A stretch of 64,000 bases of DNA from JAJDXO01 sp965221855 (GTDB lineage Bacteria; Pseudomonadota; Alphaproteobacteria; Rhodospirillales; UBA2165), in contig CBDCSV010000006.1 in NCBI GenBank assembly GCA_965221855.1, positions 434,001-498,000 on the forward strand, written 5' to 3'. The stretch's first letter is position 1. Every line of letters starts with the position of its first letter. A program made the position numbers and the translations under genes. This document shows positions 23,807-32,450 of the stretch, one piece after another. The notes under the pieces are model-generated. The model had not been told where the DNA came from. It made no database searches and saw nothing but the letters and a program-made list of their open reading frames with translations.

Positions 23807-25165
23807 ATGTCCCCGCTTCTCAATCCGCGCCTTTGGATCATCGGCCTCGGCATCGTCATCCTGCCCCTCGATTCCTCGGTGAACGTGGCGTTTCCGTTTA
23901 TCGCGCAGGCGTTCGATCTGCCTGCATCGGCTCTGCGGTTGGTCGTGGTCACCTATATTTTGAGCGCCATGACCCTGCTGCTGATCGCCGGGCGCATGGG
24001 CGACATATGGGGATACCGGCGCATCTTCAGGCTGGGTCTCGCGATCAGCGTGGTCGCGCTGCTTCTGAACGCGGCGGCGCCGAGCTACGGATTTCTGCTG
24101 GCGGCCCGCATCGGGCAGGGTATCGGCGTGGCGCTTACGCTGTCCTGTGCGCCGGCACTCGTCATCGGACTGTTTTCCGAAGCCGAGCGCGGCAAGGCCA
24201 TCGGGGCTTATGCAATGATTTTCGCCGGATCCATGGCCTTGGGGCCGATCGTCGGCGGCTGGGTCATCGAGACATGGGATTGGCGGGCGGTGTTCTGGTA
24301 CCGGGCGCCATTGGCTGCCGCCGCACTGATCGGCTCGGTCTTTATCGCCGAACGGCCGGTGGAGAAAAGCCGCAAGTTCGATGTCGCCGGGGCCATCCTG
24401 CTGGGCTCCGCCATGGCGCTAATCTTCACGTCATTGAACAGCATTGCCGCCTCGGGCGTGACAGCGGCGGTCGCTGGCGCCGCGGGGGTCGGGATATTCA
24501 TCTATTTCCTTCGGCACCAACTCAAAAGCGACGTCCCGATCATCGACCTCGGCCACTTCGCGTCGTGGCGGTTTTCCGGACTGACCGTCTCCAACGTTCT
24601 CCTGAACCTCGCGGCCTTCTCGGTCATGATGGTGGTGCCGTTCTATCTGGGCCGGGCCGCCGGCATGGACGGCGGAACCATCGGTTACGTTCTCGCGGCC
24701 TATGCGGGCGGCGTCGCCGTTACGGCCTGGGCCGCCGGTCAAATGCTGGGGGCGCCGGGCGGCGAGGGCAACATCGCTCCCCGGCTCATGCGGCTCAGCG
24801 CCTTGATGATCGGCGGAGGCCTGTGGCTGGTCTCGCTACTGGGCCCCGATCACGGCCTTTGGGCCGTCGCGGGCTGCATCGGAATTGTCGGCGCCGGGCT
24901 CGGTCTGTACCAGGCGACGTTTCTCTACATGGTCACGGGCACCCTGCCGCCCGAGGACAGGGGCGTCGCGGGCAGTCTCGCGGAAATGACCCGCACCATG
25001 GGCAACGTCAGCGCCGCGACCTTGATGTTCGAGGTGTTCCGGACCCGACAGGCGGCGAACGGCTTCGAGGCGGGATTTGCCTCGACCTATACCCTGGCCG
25101 CGGGCATCGCCTTCGTCGTGCTTGCGGTGATGCTGCTGGCACCCATATTCCATAGGCGCAAGTGA
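23807..25165 (+). CDS. MFS transporter
   Basis: The 452-residue protein has 12-14 hydrophobic segments. Motif A is visible as GRMGDIWGYRRIFRLGL, and the antiporter-type motif C appears in AGSMALGPIVGGWVIETWDWRAVFW. Segment 1 contains the PLDSSVNVAFPFIAQAF signature of drug:H+ antiporters of the DHA2 type. It is an inner-membrane exporter with unknown substrate. The start ATG 23807 is favoured since it directly precedes the first membrane helix; a much longer upstream frame overlaps the aminotransferase gene and is rejected. Confidence 0.88.
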   Translation: MSPLLNPRLWIIGLGIVILPLDSSVNVAFPFIAQAFDLPASALRLVVVTYILSAMTLLLIAGRMGDIWGYRRIFRLGLAISVVALLLNAAAPSYGFLLAARIGQGIGVALTLSCAPALVIGLFSEAERGKAIGAYAMIFAGSMALGPIVGGWVIETWDWRAVFWYRAPLAAAALIGSVFIAERPVEKSRKFDVAGAILLGSAMALIFTSLNSIAASGVTAAVAGAAGVGIFIYFLRHQLKSDVPIIDLGHFASWRFSGLTVSNVLLNLAAFSVMMVVPFYLGRAAGMDGGTIGYVLAAYAGGVAVTAWAAGQMLGAPGGEGNIAPRLMRLSALMIGGGLWLVSLLGPDHGLWAVAGCIGIVGAGLGLYQATFLYMVTGTLPPEDRGVAGSLAEMTRTMGNVSAATLMFEVFRTRQAANGFEAGFASTYTLAAGIAFVVLAVMLLAPIFHRRK

Positions 25166-25208
25166 TCTCGGAGGCCCGCGTGATATAATCGGCCCCGAAG
25201 GAGAATTC

Positions 25209-27413
25209 ATGCCGCTGCTTGACCATACCGGGATCGATTTCATCCCCGAAAAACGCCCCCTCATCGAGGGCGGCGAGGCGCTGCGCGTGGTCTCGGAGTT
25301 CGAGCCGGCCGGCGACCAGCCCGAGGCCATCGGCGAGCTGACGGCCAGCATCCGGGACGGCGACAAGGACCAGGTGCTGCTGGGGGTTACCGGATCGGGC
25401 AAGACTTTCACCATGGCCCACGTCATCCAGGCGCTGAACCGGCCGACCCTGGTGCTGGCCCCCAACAAGACATTGGCGGCCCAGCTCTACGGCGAAATGA
25501 AGGAGTTCTTCCCCGACAACGCGGTCGAGTATTTCGTCTCCTATTACGACTACTACCAGCCCGAGGCCTACGTGCCGCGCTCGGACACCTATATCGAGAA
25601 GGACGCGTCGATCAACGAGCAGATCGACCGGATGCGGCATTCGGCGACCCGCGCGCTGTTGGAGCGCAACGACGTGGTGATCGTCGCCTCGGTGTCCTGC
25701 ATCTACGGTATCGGCGCGGTGGAGATCTACGCCCAGATGACGGTCAGACTGACCGCCGGCGGGGCCATGGACCGCAAGGCGCTGCTCAGGGAGCTGGTGG
25801 AGCTTCAGTACACCAGAAACGACTCGGCGTTCTTCCGCGGCACCTTCCGGGTGCGCGGCGATGTGGTGGAGATCTTTCCCTCGCACCTGGAGGACCGGGC
25901 CTGGCGGGTCAGCCTGTTCGGCGACGAGATCGAGGGAATCTGGGAAATCGATCCCCTGACCGGCGAGAAAACGGCGCGGCTCGAGGAGGTCACCGTTTAT
26001 CCGTCCAGCCACTACGTCACGCCCCGCCCGACCCTCCAGCAGGCCATCCCGAAGATCAAGGAAGAGCTCAAGGCGCGGGTGGCCTGGTTCGAGAGGAACG
26101 GCAAGCTGCTGGAGGCCCAGCGGCTGGAGGAACGGACCGCCTTCGATCTCGAAATGCTGGAGACCACCGGACATTGCGCGGGGATCGAGAACTACTCCCG
26201 CTACCTGACCGGCCGGGCGCCGGGCGAGCCGCCGCCGACCCTGTTCGAATATCTTCCCGAAAACGCGCTTCTGGTGGTCGACGAAAGCCATGTAACGGTG
26301 CCCCAGCTGGGCGGCATGTACCGGGGCGACTTCAACCGCAAATCGACCCTCGCCGAATACGGCTTCCGGCTGCCGTCCTGCATCGACAACCGGCCGCTGA
26401 AATTCGAGGAATGGGAGGCCATGCGGCCGCAGACCGTGTTCGTCTCGGCGACGCCGGGCCCGTGGGAGCTCGAAGCCACCGGCGGCGTGTTCGTCGAACA
26501 GGTGGTCCGCCCGACCGGCCTGGTGGACCCGGAGTGCAGCGTCCGGCCGGTGGAGGCCCAGGTCGACGATCTGCTGGCCGAGTGCCGCGCCTGCGCCGCG
26601 AACGGGGAACGGGTGCTGGTCACCACCCTGACCAAGCGCATGGCCGAGGACCTCACCGAGTACATGCACGAGGCGGGCCTCAGGGTCCGCTACCTGCATT
26701 CGGACATCGACACGCTGGAGCGGATCGAAATCATCCGCGACCTGCGCCTCGGCGCGTTCGATGTGCTGGTGGGCATCAACCTGCTGCGCGAGGGTCTCGA
26801 CATTCCCGAATGCGCGCTGGTCGCGATCCTGGACGCCGACAAGGAGGGTTTCCTGCGTTCCAAGACATCCCTCGTCCAGACCATCGGCCGGGCGGCGCGA
26901 AACGTCGACGGGCGGGTGCTGCTCTACGCCGACAACAAGACCGAATCGCTGGACTACGCCATCGGCGAGACCAACCGGCGCCGGGCCAAGCAGCAGGCCT
27001 ACAACGAGGCCCGCGGCATCACCCCGGCAAGCGTCAAGAAGGGGATCTCGGATGTCTTGCAGTCGGTCTACGAGGCCGACTACGTGACCGTCGATCTGGG
27101 GGCCGGCGACGCCAGCCACAAGGTGGGCGGCAATTTGCAGGCCCACCTGAAGGACATGAACAAGCGCATGCTCGATGCGGCGGCCAACCTGGAATTTGAG
27201 GAAGCGGCCCGGCTCCGGGACGAAATCCGCCGCCTCGAAGCCATCGACCTGGGGCTCGACAAGGCCGGCGTCTCACCTGCCGCAGCGGCCGAGGCGGGGG
27301 TCCGGCCATCACCGTTCAGACCCGACAAGGCGGGCGTCCAGCCCCGCACCGCCGGCAAACGGAAATCCAAGGCCCACGGCAAGAAGAAGCGCCGCGACGG
27401 GCGCGCGCGGTAA
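25209..27413 (+). CDS. uvrB: Excinuclease ABC subunit B
   Basis: This 734-residue protein is UvrB, the damage-verifying helicase-like subunit of nucleotide excision repair. The Walker A box GVTGSGKT is at about 59-66, and the beta-hairpin region YYDYYQPEAYVP that clamps DNA is clear. The helicase motifs ALLVVDESHV, SATPGPWEL and QTIGRAARN are in order. A UVR motif near 640-677 (AHLKDMNKRMLDAAANLEFEEAARLRDEI) binds UvrC. The tail after that is basic and longer than in E. coli. A ribosome site AAGGAG precedes ATG 25209. Confidence 0.97.
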   Translation: MPLLDHTGIDFIPEKRPLIEGGEALRVVSEFEPAGDQPEAIGELTASIRDGDKDQVLLGVTGSGKTFTMAHVIQALNRPTLVLAPNKTLAAQLYGEMKEFFPDNAVEYFVSYYDYYQPEAYVPRSDTYIEKDASINEQIDRMRHSATRALLERNDVVIVASVSCIYGIGAVEIYAQMTVRLTAGGAMDRKALLRELVELQYTRNDSAFFRGTFRVRGDVVEIFPSHLEDRAWRVSLFGDEIEGIWEIDPLTGEKTARLEEVTVYPSSHYVTPRPTLQQAIPKIKEELKARVAWFERNGKLLEAQRLEERTAFDLEMLETTGHCAGIENYSRYLTGRAPGEPPPTLFEYLPENALLVVDESHVTVPQLGGMYRGDFNRKSTLAEYGFRLPSCIDNRPLKFEEWEAMRPQTVFVSATPGPWELEATGGVFVEQVVRPTGLVDPECSVRPVEAQVDDLLAECRACAANGERVLVTTLTKRMAEDLTEYMHEAGLRVRYLHSDIDTLERIEIIRDLRLGAFDVLVGINLLREGLDIPECALVAILDADKEGFLRSKTSLVQTIGRAARNVDGRVLLYADNKTESLDYAIGETNRRRAKQQAYNEARGITPASVKKGISDVLQSVYEADYVTVDLGAGDASHKVGGNLQAHLKDMNKRMLDAAANLEFEEAARLRDEIRRLEAIDLGLDKAGVSPAAAAEAGVRPSPFRPDKAGVQPRTAGKRKSKAHGKKKRRDGRAR

Positions 27414-27482
27414 TTCTTCCCCGGCTCCCGCCCCCGCAATCCATCTGTTATCCTTCTCCCTCGATTTCAGGGGGAGCGTGTC

Positions 27483-28724
27483 ATGGATTGGTCCGTCAGC
27501 CGCCGGCCGGCATTTTGGCAAGGCACGAAACTCGCCTATCCGGACGTGCCCAGGGAACACCCGAAGTTCTCGGAGAGCGTTACCGTCGGCAATCTCGTCC
27601 TGGTCTCCGGGTGCGGCGGCAAGGACACGGTGACCGGCGCGCCGGCGCCGCCGGACGTCGCCGGCCAGGTCACGACGGCGCTGGACAAGACGAGGGCGGC
27701 GCTGGAGGCAGCCGGCAGTTCCATGGAGAACATCATCAAGACGTTCTTCCTGATCCGCAGCCTGGACGACTATGGCGAGGTGAGAAAAACCGAAACCGAG
27801 TATTACGAGCGTCACGCGCCGTCCCTGATCGAGACGCCGCCGTCCGCGACCCTGATGGTGGTGCCCGGCCTCGCCAACCCCGACTACCGGCTCGAATACG
27901 AGGTGATCGCGGCGAAGGACCGGACCGCCCCCGATTGGGGCGTCACCTATTACCCGGAGTTCTGGGGCGGCAGGGAGCTGGCGTTCCCGCACGTGCCGAA
28001 GGAGCACGCCAAGTTCGCCCGCACCCAGGTCATCGGCGGCCTGGTCGCCGTCTCCGGCTGTCAGGCCCTGGACCACGGCACGGTTCGGGTCGAGACCATG
28101 GACTTCGCCGAACAAACCCGCATCTGCCTCGACAAGGTGCGGATCGGCATGGAGGAAACCGGCGGATCCCTCGAAACCACCGCCAAGACCGTGGTGTTCA
28201 TCAAGGACCCGGCGCGGATTTCCGAGTACCGGGACATCGAGCGCGCCTATTTCGCCGAACACGCGCCCGCCCTGGCGGACAACCCGCCGGCCAGCACCCT
28301 GATGGTGGTCGAGGAACTGCCCCGGCCCGAATTCCTGGTCGAGGTGGAGGCTTTCGGGGTCGCCGGCGGCTCGCTCCCAGGCTGGCCGGTCGCCTTTTAT
28401 CCGGGCGCCGTCCGGGCCGGACAGTTGCTGTTCTCCGCCGCCATCGGCGGCGGCGGCGGCATCGAGGCGCAGATCGAGGCGGCGTTCACCGGCCTCAAGG
28501 CGTCCCTCGAAAATGCCGGCGGGAGCCTCGGCGGCCTGGTCAAGACGACCATGATGCTGACCCGGCTCGAGGACTATCCCGTCATGCGGCGGGTCGAGAC
28601 CGAGTTCTACGAAGCCCACGCGCCGGCGCTGCTCGAGAACCCGCCCGCCAGCACGTTCATCCAGCTCCGGGCCTGCGAAGGCGAGGACAGCCTGTTCCAG
28701 ATCGACGGCACGGCGGTTCTGTAG
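27483..28724 (+). CDS. Triple-domain RidA (YjgF/UK114) family protein
   Basis: This 413-residue protein consists of three consecutive RidA-like domains at about residues 5-143, 147-283 and 285-413. Each has the pattern VSGCGG/VSGCQA/FSAAIG, a helix with AL..AGSS..., and the end PPSATLMVV, PPASTLMVV or PPASTFIQL. Single RidA domains normally trimerise to place active sites between subunits; here the trimer may be formed by one chain. The Arg of ARSCVEV that is needed for imine deamination is replaced by Ala or Ser in all three, so classical enamine/imine deaminase activity is not expected. GGGGGAGC precedes the start. pobA follows after 132 bp. Confidence 0.85.
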   Translation: MDWSVSRRPAFWQGTKLAYPDVPREHPKFSESVTVGNLVLVSGCGGKDTVTGAPAPPDVAGQVTTALDKTRAALEAAGSSMENIIKTFFLIRSLDDYGEVRKTETEYYERHAPSLIETPPSATLMVVPGLANPDYRLEYEVIAAKDRTAPDWGVTYYPEFWGGRELAFPHVPKEHAKFARTQVIGGLVAVSGCQALDHGTVRVETMDFAEQTRICLDKVRIGMEETGGSLETTAKTVVFIKDPARISEYRDIERAYFAEHAPALADNPPASTLMVVEELPRPEFLVEVEAFGVAGGSLPGWPVAFYPGAVRAGQLLFSAAIGGGGGIEAQIEAAFTGLKASLENAGGSLGGLVKTTMMLTRLEDYPVMRRVETEFYEAHAPALLENPPASTFIQLRACEGEDSLFQIDGTAVL

Positions 28725-28856
28725 GGGCCCCGCCTCTCGCTCATCCGGGCGCGAGAACTACGAAAACCGGTGTGATCCCCCCTGAGATGTGGCACGTTTT
28801 GCCGGGGCCATACCGCACGGCCCTTCGAGAAGCCTGGACCAATCAGGGAGAAGATC

Positions 28857-30032
28857 ATGCGCACACAAGTGGCGATTATCGGCGGCGGCCCGGCGGGGCT
28901 GATGCTCTCGCACCTGCTGCACCTGGACGGCATCGACAGCATCGTCGTCGAGAAACACCCGCGGGAGCACGTGCTGCAGCGCATCCGGGCGGGCGTCCTC
29001 GAAGCGGGCTCGGTGCAGCTGTTGCGCGATGTCGGCCTCGGCGAGCGCATGGACGCCGAAGGCCACCCCCACGACGGCGCCTATATCGTCTGGAAGGGCG
29101 AGCAGAAGGTCCTCATCGACACCGCCAAATACACCGGCAAGCAGATGATGGCCTACGGCCAGACCGCCATTACCGAGGACCTGTACGCCGCCCGCGACCG
29201 GGACGGCGGCCAGATCATCGACGAGGCCCAAAGCGTGGCGCTCCACGACCTGACCACCGGCGAGCCCTTCGTCACCTTCGAGAAGGACCGCAACGTGGAG
29301 CGCATCGAGTGTGATTTCGTCGCCGGCTGCGACGGCTTTCACGGGGTCAGCCGGCGCTGCATTCCATCGTCCACACTGGTGAACTACGACAAGAGCTACC
29401 CCTTCGGCTGGCTCGGCATTCTCGCGGAAACCCGGCCGCTGCCGGATATCGTCTACGCCAACCACGAGCGGGGGTTCGCCCTCGCCTCCCAACGCTCGGA
29501 GCGGATGAGCCGCTACTACGTTCAGTGCCCGCTCGACAATTCCGTCGAGGAATGGCCGGACGACCGGTTCTGGGAGGAGTTGAAAGCCCGCTTCCCGGCG
29601 GACATGGCGGACGCCATCGAGACCGGCCCGTCGATCGAGAAGTCCATCGCGCCGCTGCGCAGCTTCGTCTCCGAGCCCATGCGCTACGGGCGCCTGTTCA
29701 CCGCCGGCGACGCCGCGCATATCGTGCCGCCCACCGGCGCCAAGGGGCTCAACCTGGCCTTTTCGGATGTCTGGTATCTGTCGCGGGGCCTGATCCGCCA
29801 CTACAAGGACAACGCGGACGACCTGCTCGACAAGTATTCGGAAACCGCGCTCAGGCGCGTGTGGGGGGCCGAGCGGATGTCCTGGTACCTGACCCGGCTG
29901 CTGCACCTGTTCCCGGACGACAATCCGTTCGATCAGCGGACCCGCGAGGATGAACTGGACTACGTGGCGCGCTCGGAAAACGCCATGGCGGCGCTGGCCG
30001 AACAATATGTCGGACTGCCCTACGAGATGTAG
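28857..30032 (+). CDS. pobA: 4-hydroxybenzoate 3-monooxygenase
   Basis: The 391-residue flavoprotein matches PobA along its full length. It hydroxylates 4-hydroxybenzoate to protocatechuate using NADPH and O2. Visible features are the FAD-binding VAIIGGGPAGLMLSHLLH, QRIRAGVLEAGSVQLL, the DG motif CDGFHGVSRRCIP, the substrate and flavin region YYVQCPLDN, and GDAAHIVPPTGAKGLNLAFSD. A site AGGGAG precedes the start. Genes for protocatechuate ring cleavage and the PobR regulator are not in the window, so it is here as an isolated catabolic gene. Confidence 0.95.
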   Translation: MRTQVAIIGGGPAGLMLSHLLHLDGIDSIVVEKHPREHVLQRIRAGVLEAGSVQLLRDVGLGERMDAEGHPHDGAYIVWKGEQKVLIDTAKYTGKQMMAYGQTAITEDLYAARDRDGGQIIDEAQSVALHDLTTGEPFVTFEKDRNVERIECDFVAGCDGFHGVSRRCIPSSTLVNYDKSYPFGWLGILAETRPLPDIVYANHERGFALASQRSERMSRYYVQCPLDNSVEEWPDDRFWEELKARFPADMADAIETGPSIEKSIAPLRSFVSEPMRYGRLFTAGDAAHIVPPTGAKGLNLAFSDVWYLSRGLIRHYKDNADDLLDKYSETALRRVWGAERMSWYLTRLLHLFPDDNPFDQRTREDELDYVARSENAMAALAEQYVGLPYEM

Positions 30033-30183
30033 GCCCTATCCCCCTCACCCTCGACGCCCGGCTATTGCCGGCCGTCTCGACCTCCCCCTCCAGGGGGGAG
30101 GTGGTCCGATCCGCCTATTCCCTCCCCCCTTCCGAGGGGAAGGGTCAGGGAGGGGGGGGGGTGATGCTGAATCAAAGAAGCTC
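30033..30183. other. Intergenic, G-rich palindromic repeats
   Basis: After the pobA stop come CCTCCCCCTCCAGGGGGGAG and CCTTCCGAGGGGAAGGGTCA followed by a run of nine G. The second stretch resembles 6838-6866 in the kynA-kynU gap. No gene is seen. Confidence 0.6.
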
Positions 30184-30346
30184 GTCATACCCCGGCGCAA
30201 GTCCGGGGTATCCAGAATTCCGGTTTTTGAACCACGGAGACGGTGAGACAGTGAGATAAGAGGAGTTGACCATCCCTCCTCTGTGTCTCTGTGCTCTCTG
30301 TGGTGAATATCCTGGATGCCCCGCACGGAGGCGGGGCATGACGACT
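30184..30346. repeat. Palindromic repeat element, copy B
   Basis: It matches copy A (6609-6808) at both outer palindromic arms and at the inner inverted CCACGGAGACGGTGAGACAG / CTCTGTGTCTCTGTG sequences. Copy A contains an extra GCCGGC-rich insert in its right arm (around 6755-6795), which copy B lacks. Confidence 0.75.
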
Positions 30347-30420
30347 GGAGTGTGCCCCAAGTCCCCTCTCCCCCTTCAAGGGAGGGGATCTGGTTTGGGC
30401 GACCACGGGTCCGGACCCTA
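30347..30420 (-). repeat. Terminal repeat module ending on a stop codon
   Basis: The module begins TGGAGTGTGCCCCAAGTCCC as in copy A and ends, on the minus strand, at TAGGGTCCGGACCCG, whose TAG is the stop of the TauD-family gene. The similar module after kynU also starts TAGGGTCCGG. Confidence 0.6.
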
Positions 30421-31386
30421 AAGCTCGTGCTGCCGTTTCTGCCGGGAATCCCGGAACGCCGAGATGGGCGGCATCAGGTAACGCCGGGTCTCCGATTCAT
30501 CGGGCGGCGGCGCGTCGCCGACCGGCCGGTCCCCCTTGACGGTGACGCGCTCCATCAGCCGCCGATTGGGATAGTAGTCGTGCAGGGCCGAATGCTGCGT
30601 CGACCGGTTATCCCAAAACACCAACATGTCGGGCTGCCAGCGGTGCCGGTAGTGGTACTCGTGTCGGAGGGTCTTCCTGTACAGCATGTCCAGCACCACC
30701 CGGCTCTCGTCCGCCTCCATCCCCTTGATGTGGGTGGTAAACTGAGGATTGACGTAGATCGCTTTCCTGCCGGTTACCGGGTGGATGCGCACCACCGGAT
30801 GAACGGCGGGCCGGTAGATCTCCTCGTACTCGTTGAGCTTGGCCCGGCCCTCCGGGGTATCGGCGAACAGGTCCTTGAACGGCAGAAAATCGTGCACCGC
30901 CTCGAGCCCCGACAGGAACGCCTGCCAGCGGTCCGAGAGGCCGTCATAGAGCGCGGTCATGCTGCAGAAATTGGTGTCGCCGCCCACCGCGGGGATTTGC
31001 TTGCAGCAAAGCATGGTGCCCATGGGCGGTTCTTCGCGGAAGGTTTCGTCGGTATGCCAGATGTCGGTCGGCGCCGGCGGATTGTTTTCCTTGTTGTCGT
31101 AGACGATGAGTTCCGGGTTGTCCTCGGTGCTGCTGGAGAACGGATGGACGGTCAGCTCGCCGAAATACCCGCCGAACCGGCGCAGGTCGTCCGACGAGAT
31201 CTTCTGATCGGGGAACACCAGCACCCCGAATTCCGCGTGCGCCTGCAACAGTTCGGCCTGAACTTCCGCGCTCAGCGGCCGCGACAGGTCGATTCCGGTG
31301 ATCTCGGCGCCCAGAAAGACCCCGGCCAGCCGCACCTGAAAGGAATACTCGGTGGTGGATTGCAATCCGGTGACGAGATCGTCCAT
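30418..31386 (-). CDS. TauD/TfdA-family Fe(II)/2-oxoglutarate dioxygenase
   Basis: The 322-residue protein has the facial triad of this family: H111-x-D113 in IWHTDETF and H265 in STQHSALHDY, with the 2-oxoglutarate-binding Arg in YYPNRRLMERV. TauD relatives hydroxylate taurine, alkylsulfates, aryloxyacetates and similar compounds and then release the heteroatom group. The substrate is not set by context. ATG 31386 is chosen because GGGAGGGCAAGTC lies just upstream; the frame is open to 31416. It is read towards pobA and its stop codon forms the end of a repeat module. Confidence 0.9.
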   Translation of the reverse strand: MDDLVTGLQSTTEYSFQVRLAGVFLGAEITGIDLSRPLSAEVQAELLQAHAEFGVLVFPDQKISSDDLRRFGGYFGELTVHPFSSSTEDNPELIVYDNKENNPPAPTDIWHTDETFREEPPMGTMLCCKQIPAVGGDTNFCSMTALYDGLSDRWQAFLSGLEAVHDFLPFKDLFADTPEGRAKLNEYEEIYRPAVHPVVRIHPVTGRKAIYVNPQFTTHIKGMEADESRVVLDMLYRKTLRHEYHYRHRWQPDMLVFWDNRSTQHSALHDYYPNRRLMERVTVKGDRPVGDAPPPDESETRRYLMPPISAFRDSRQKRQHEL

Positions 31387-31487
31387 TGACTTGCCCTCCC
31401 AACAACCCGCCGTCACTTGGCCATGGGCGGGAGATTAGGACGGAATCCTCCCGGCGTCCATCTCGTGGGCAGGGATGTCCGGAACGG

Positions 31488-32402
31488 CTACATGCGCGCC
31501 TGCAGCTTCCGCACGGCGACCATCTCGTCGCAGGCCCGGATCAACTGATCGAGGGTCGACACCCCGCGGGCCTCCAGCCGTTCCAGCATGGCGGCGAAGA
31601 TTTGGGCCGTCGCCACCGCATCGCCCACCGCCGAATGCCGGTTCTCGATGGTTACGCCGTGCCGCTTGGCAATGGTCTCCAAGCTGTGATCGTCCGTGTC
31701 GCGGTCGAGAAACACGGAGATCAGCAGCGTATCCAGCACCACATGGTCGAACCGGACGCCGGTCTCGGCTTCCTTCAGTTTCAGGAACGTCAGGTCGAAG
31801 GCGGCGTTGTGGGCCACCAGGACGGTGTCGCCGACGAACGCCCGGAAGCGCGGCACCACCGCATCCGCACCCGGCTTGCCGGCAACCATGTCGTCGGTAA
31901 TGCCGTGAATACGGATGGACGCCTTGGGGATATCCATTCCCGGGTTGATGAATTCGTCGAAGGAGCGGGATTCGGTCACCTCGCCGCCGTGGACGCCGAC
32001 CGCGCCGATGGAAATCAGCTCGTCCCCGTGCGACGGCCTGAGACCGGTGGTTTCCGTATCGAAGACCGTGAAATCCAGCGACCGCAGGGTCCGGCCGTCC
32101 AGCTCCTGCATGTGCCGGGGCAAATCCAGAAGGCTGTAATCGAAAAACTCGGGCCGCTCGGGCAAGGCGGCGGCATCGAGTTCGCGGCGGTGGAGTTCCC
32201 GGTTGAGCCAGATCCAGGCGCAGACACAGATCACGGCGGTGACCGCGAATATCCAGACCACCAGTTGCAGCGCCTCGCCGGCGCCCCGGCCCGCGCCAAG
32301 CACGAGCCATGCGGCGGCGGACGCGGCGGCGGCGAGGACGGCGCCCAAAACCGCCGTCCAGAGGCCCGCCAACCTGCGCGTACCGAGCCGGGATATCTTC
32401 AT
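31488..32402 (-). CDS. Membrane-anchored DEDDh 3'-5' exonuclease
   Basis: This 304-residue protein has two N-terminal membrane segments (about 12-37 and 45-67) followed by a DnaQ-like exonuclease domain. Catalytic residues are seen as D115 and E117 in VFDTETTGL, D203 in HNAAFDLTFL, and H256 with D261 in NRHSAVGDA. The domain should remove nucleotides from a 3' end, and the membrane anchor is unusual for DNA proofreading. The gene begins 48 bp after the end of a CBS-DUF294 gene on the same strand. Similar exonuclease and DUF294 genes are often adjacent in proteobacteria, which suggests a common process, perhaps RNA or nucleotide signalling. Confidence 0.88.
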   Translation of the reverse strand: MKISRLGTRRLAGLWTAVLGAVLAAAASAAAWLVLGAGRGAGEALQLVVWIFAVTAVICVCAWIWLNRELHRRELDAAALPERPEFFDYSLLDLPRHMQELDGRTLRSLDFTVFDTETTGLRPSHGDELISIGAVGVHGGEVTESRSFDEFINPGMDIPKASIRIHGITDDMVAGKPGADAVVPRFRAFVGDTVLVAHNAAFDLTFLKLKEAETGVRFDHVVLDTLLISVFLDRDTDDHSLETIAKRHGVTIENRHSAVGDAVATAQIFAAMLERLEARGVSTLDQLIRACDEMVAVRKLQARM

Positions 32403-32450
32403 GCCCCTTGTCCCCCCACGCCGTGCCCCGTCAGCATATGCGGTGCGCCA

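Noticed and set aside
25008..27146. Minus-strand frame of 712 codons opposite uvrB
   Set aside because: The plus strand encodes complete UvrB with all helicase motifs. The opposite frame is low-complexity His/Gly/Arg-rich.
30033..30417. CRISPR array in the repeat-rich gap after pobA
   Set aside because: Repeats are palindromic modules of differing length without regular spacers, and no cas genes are present.
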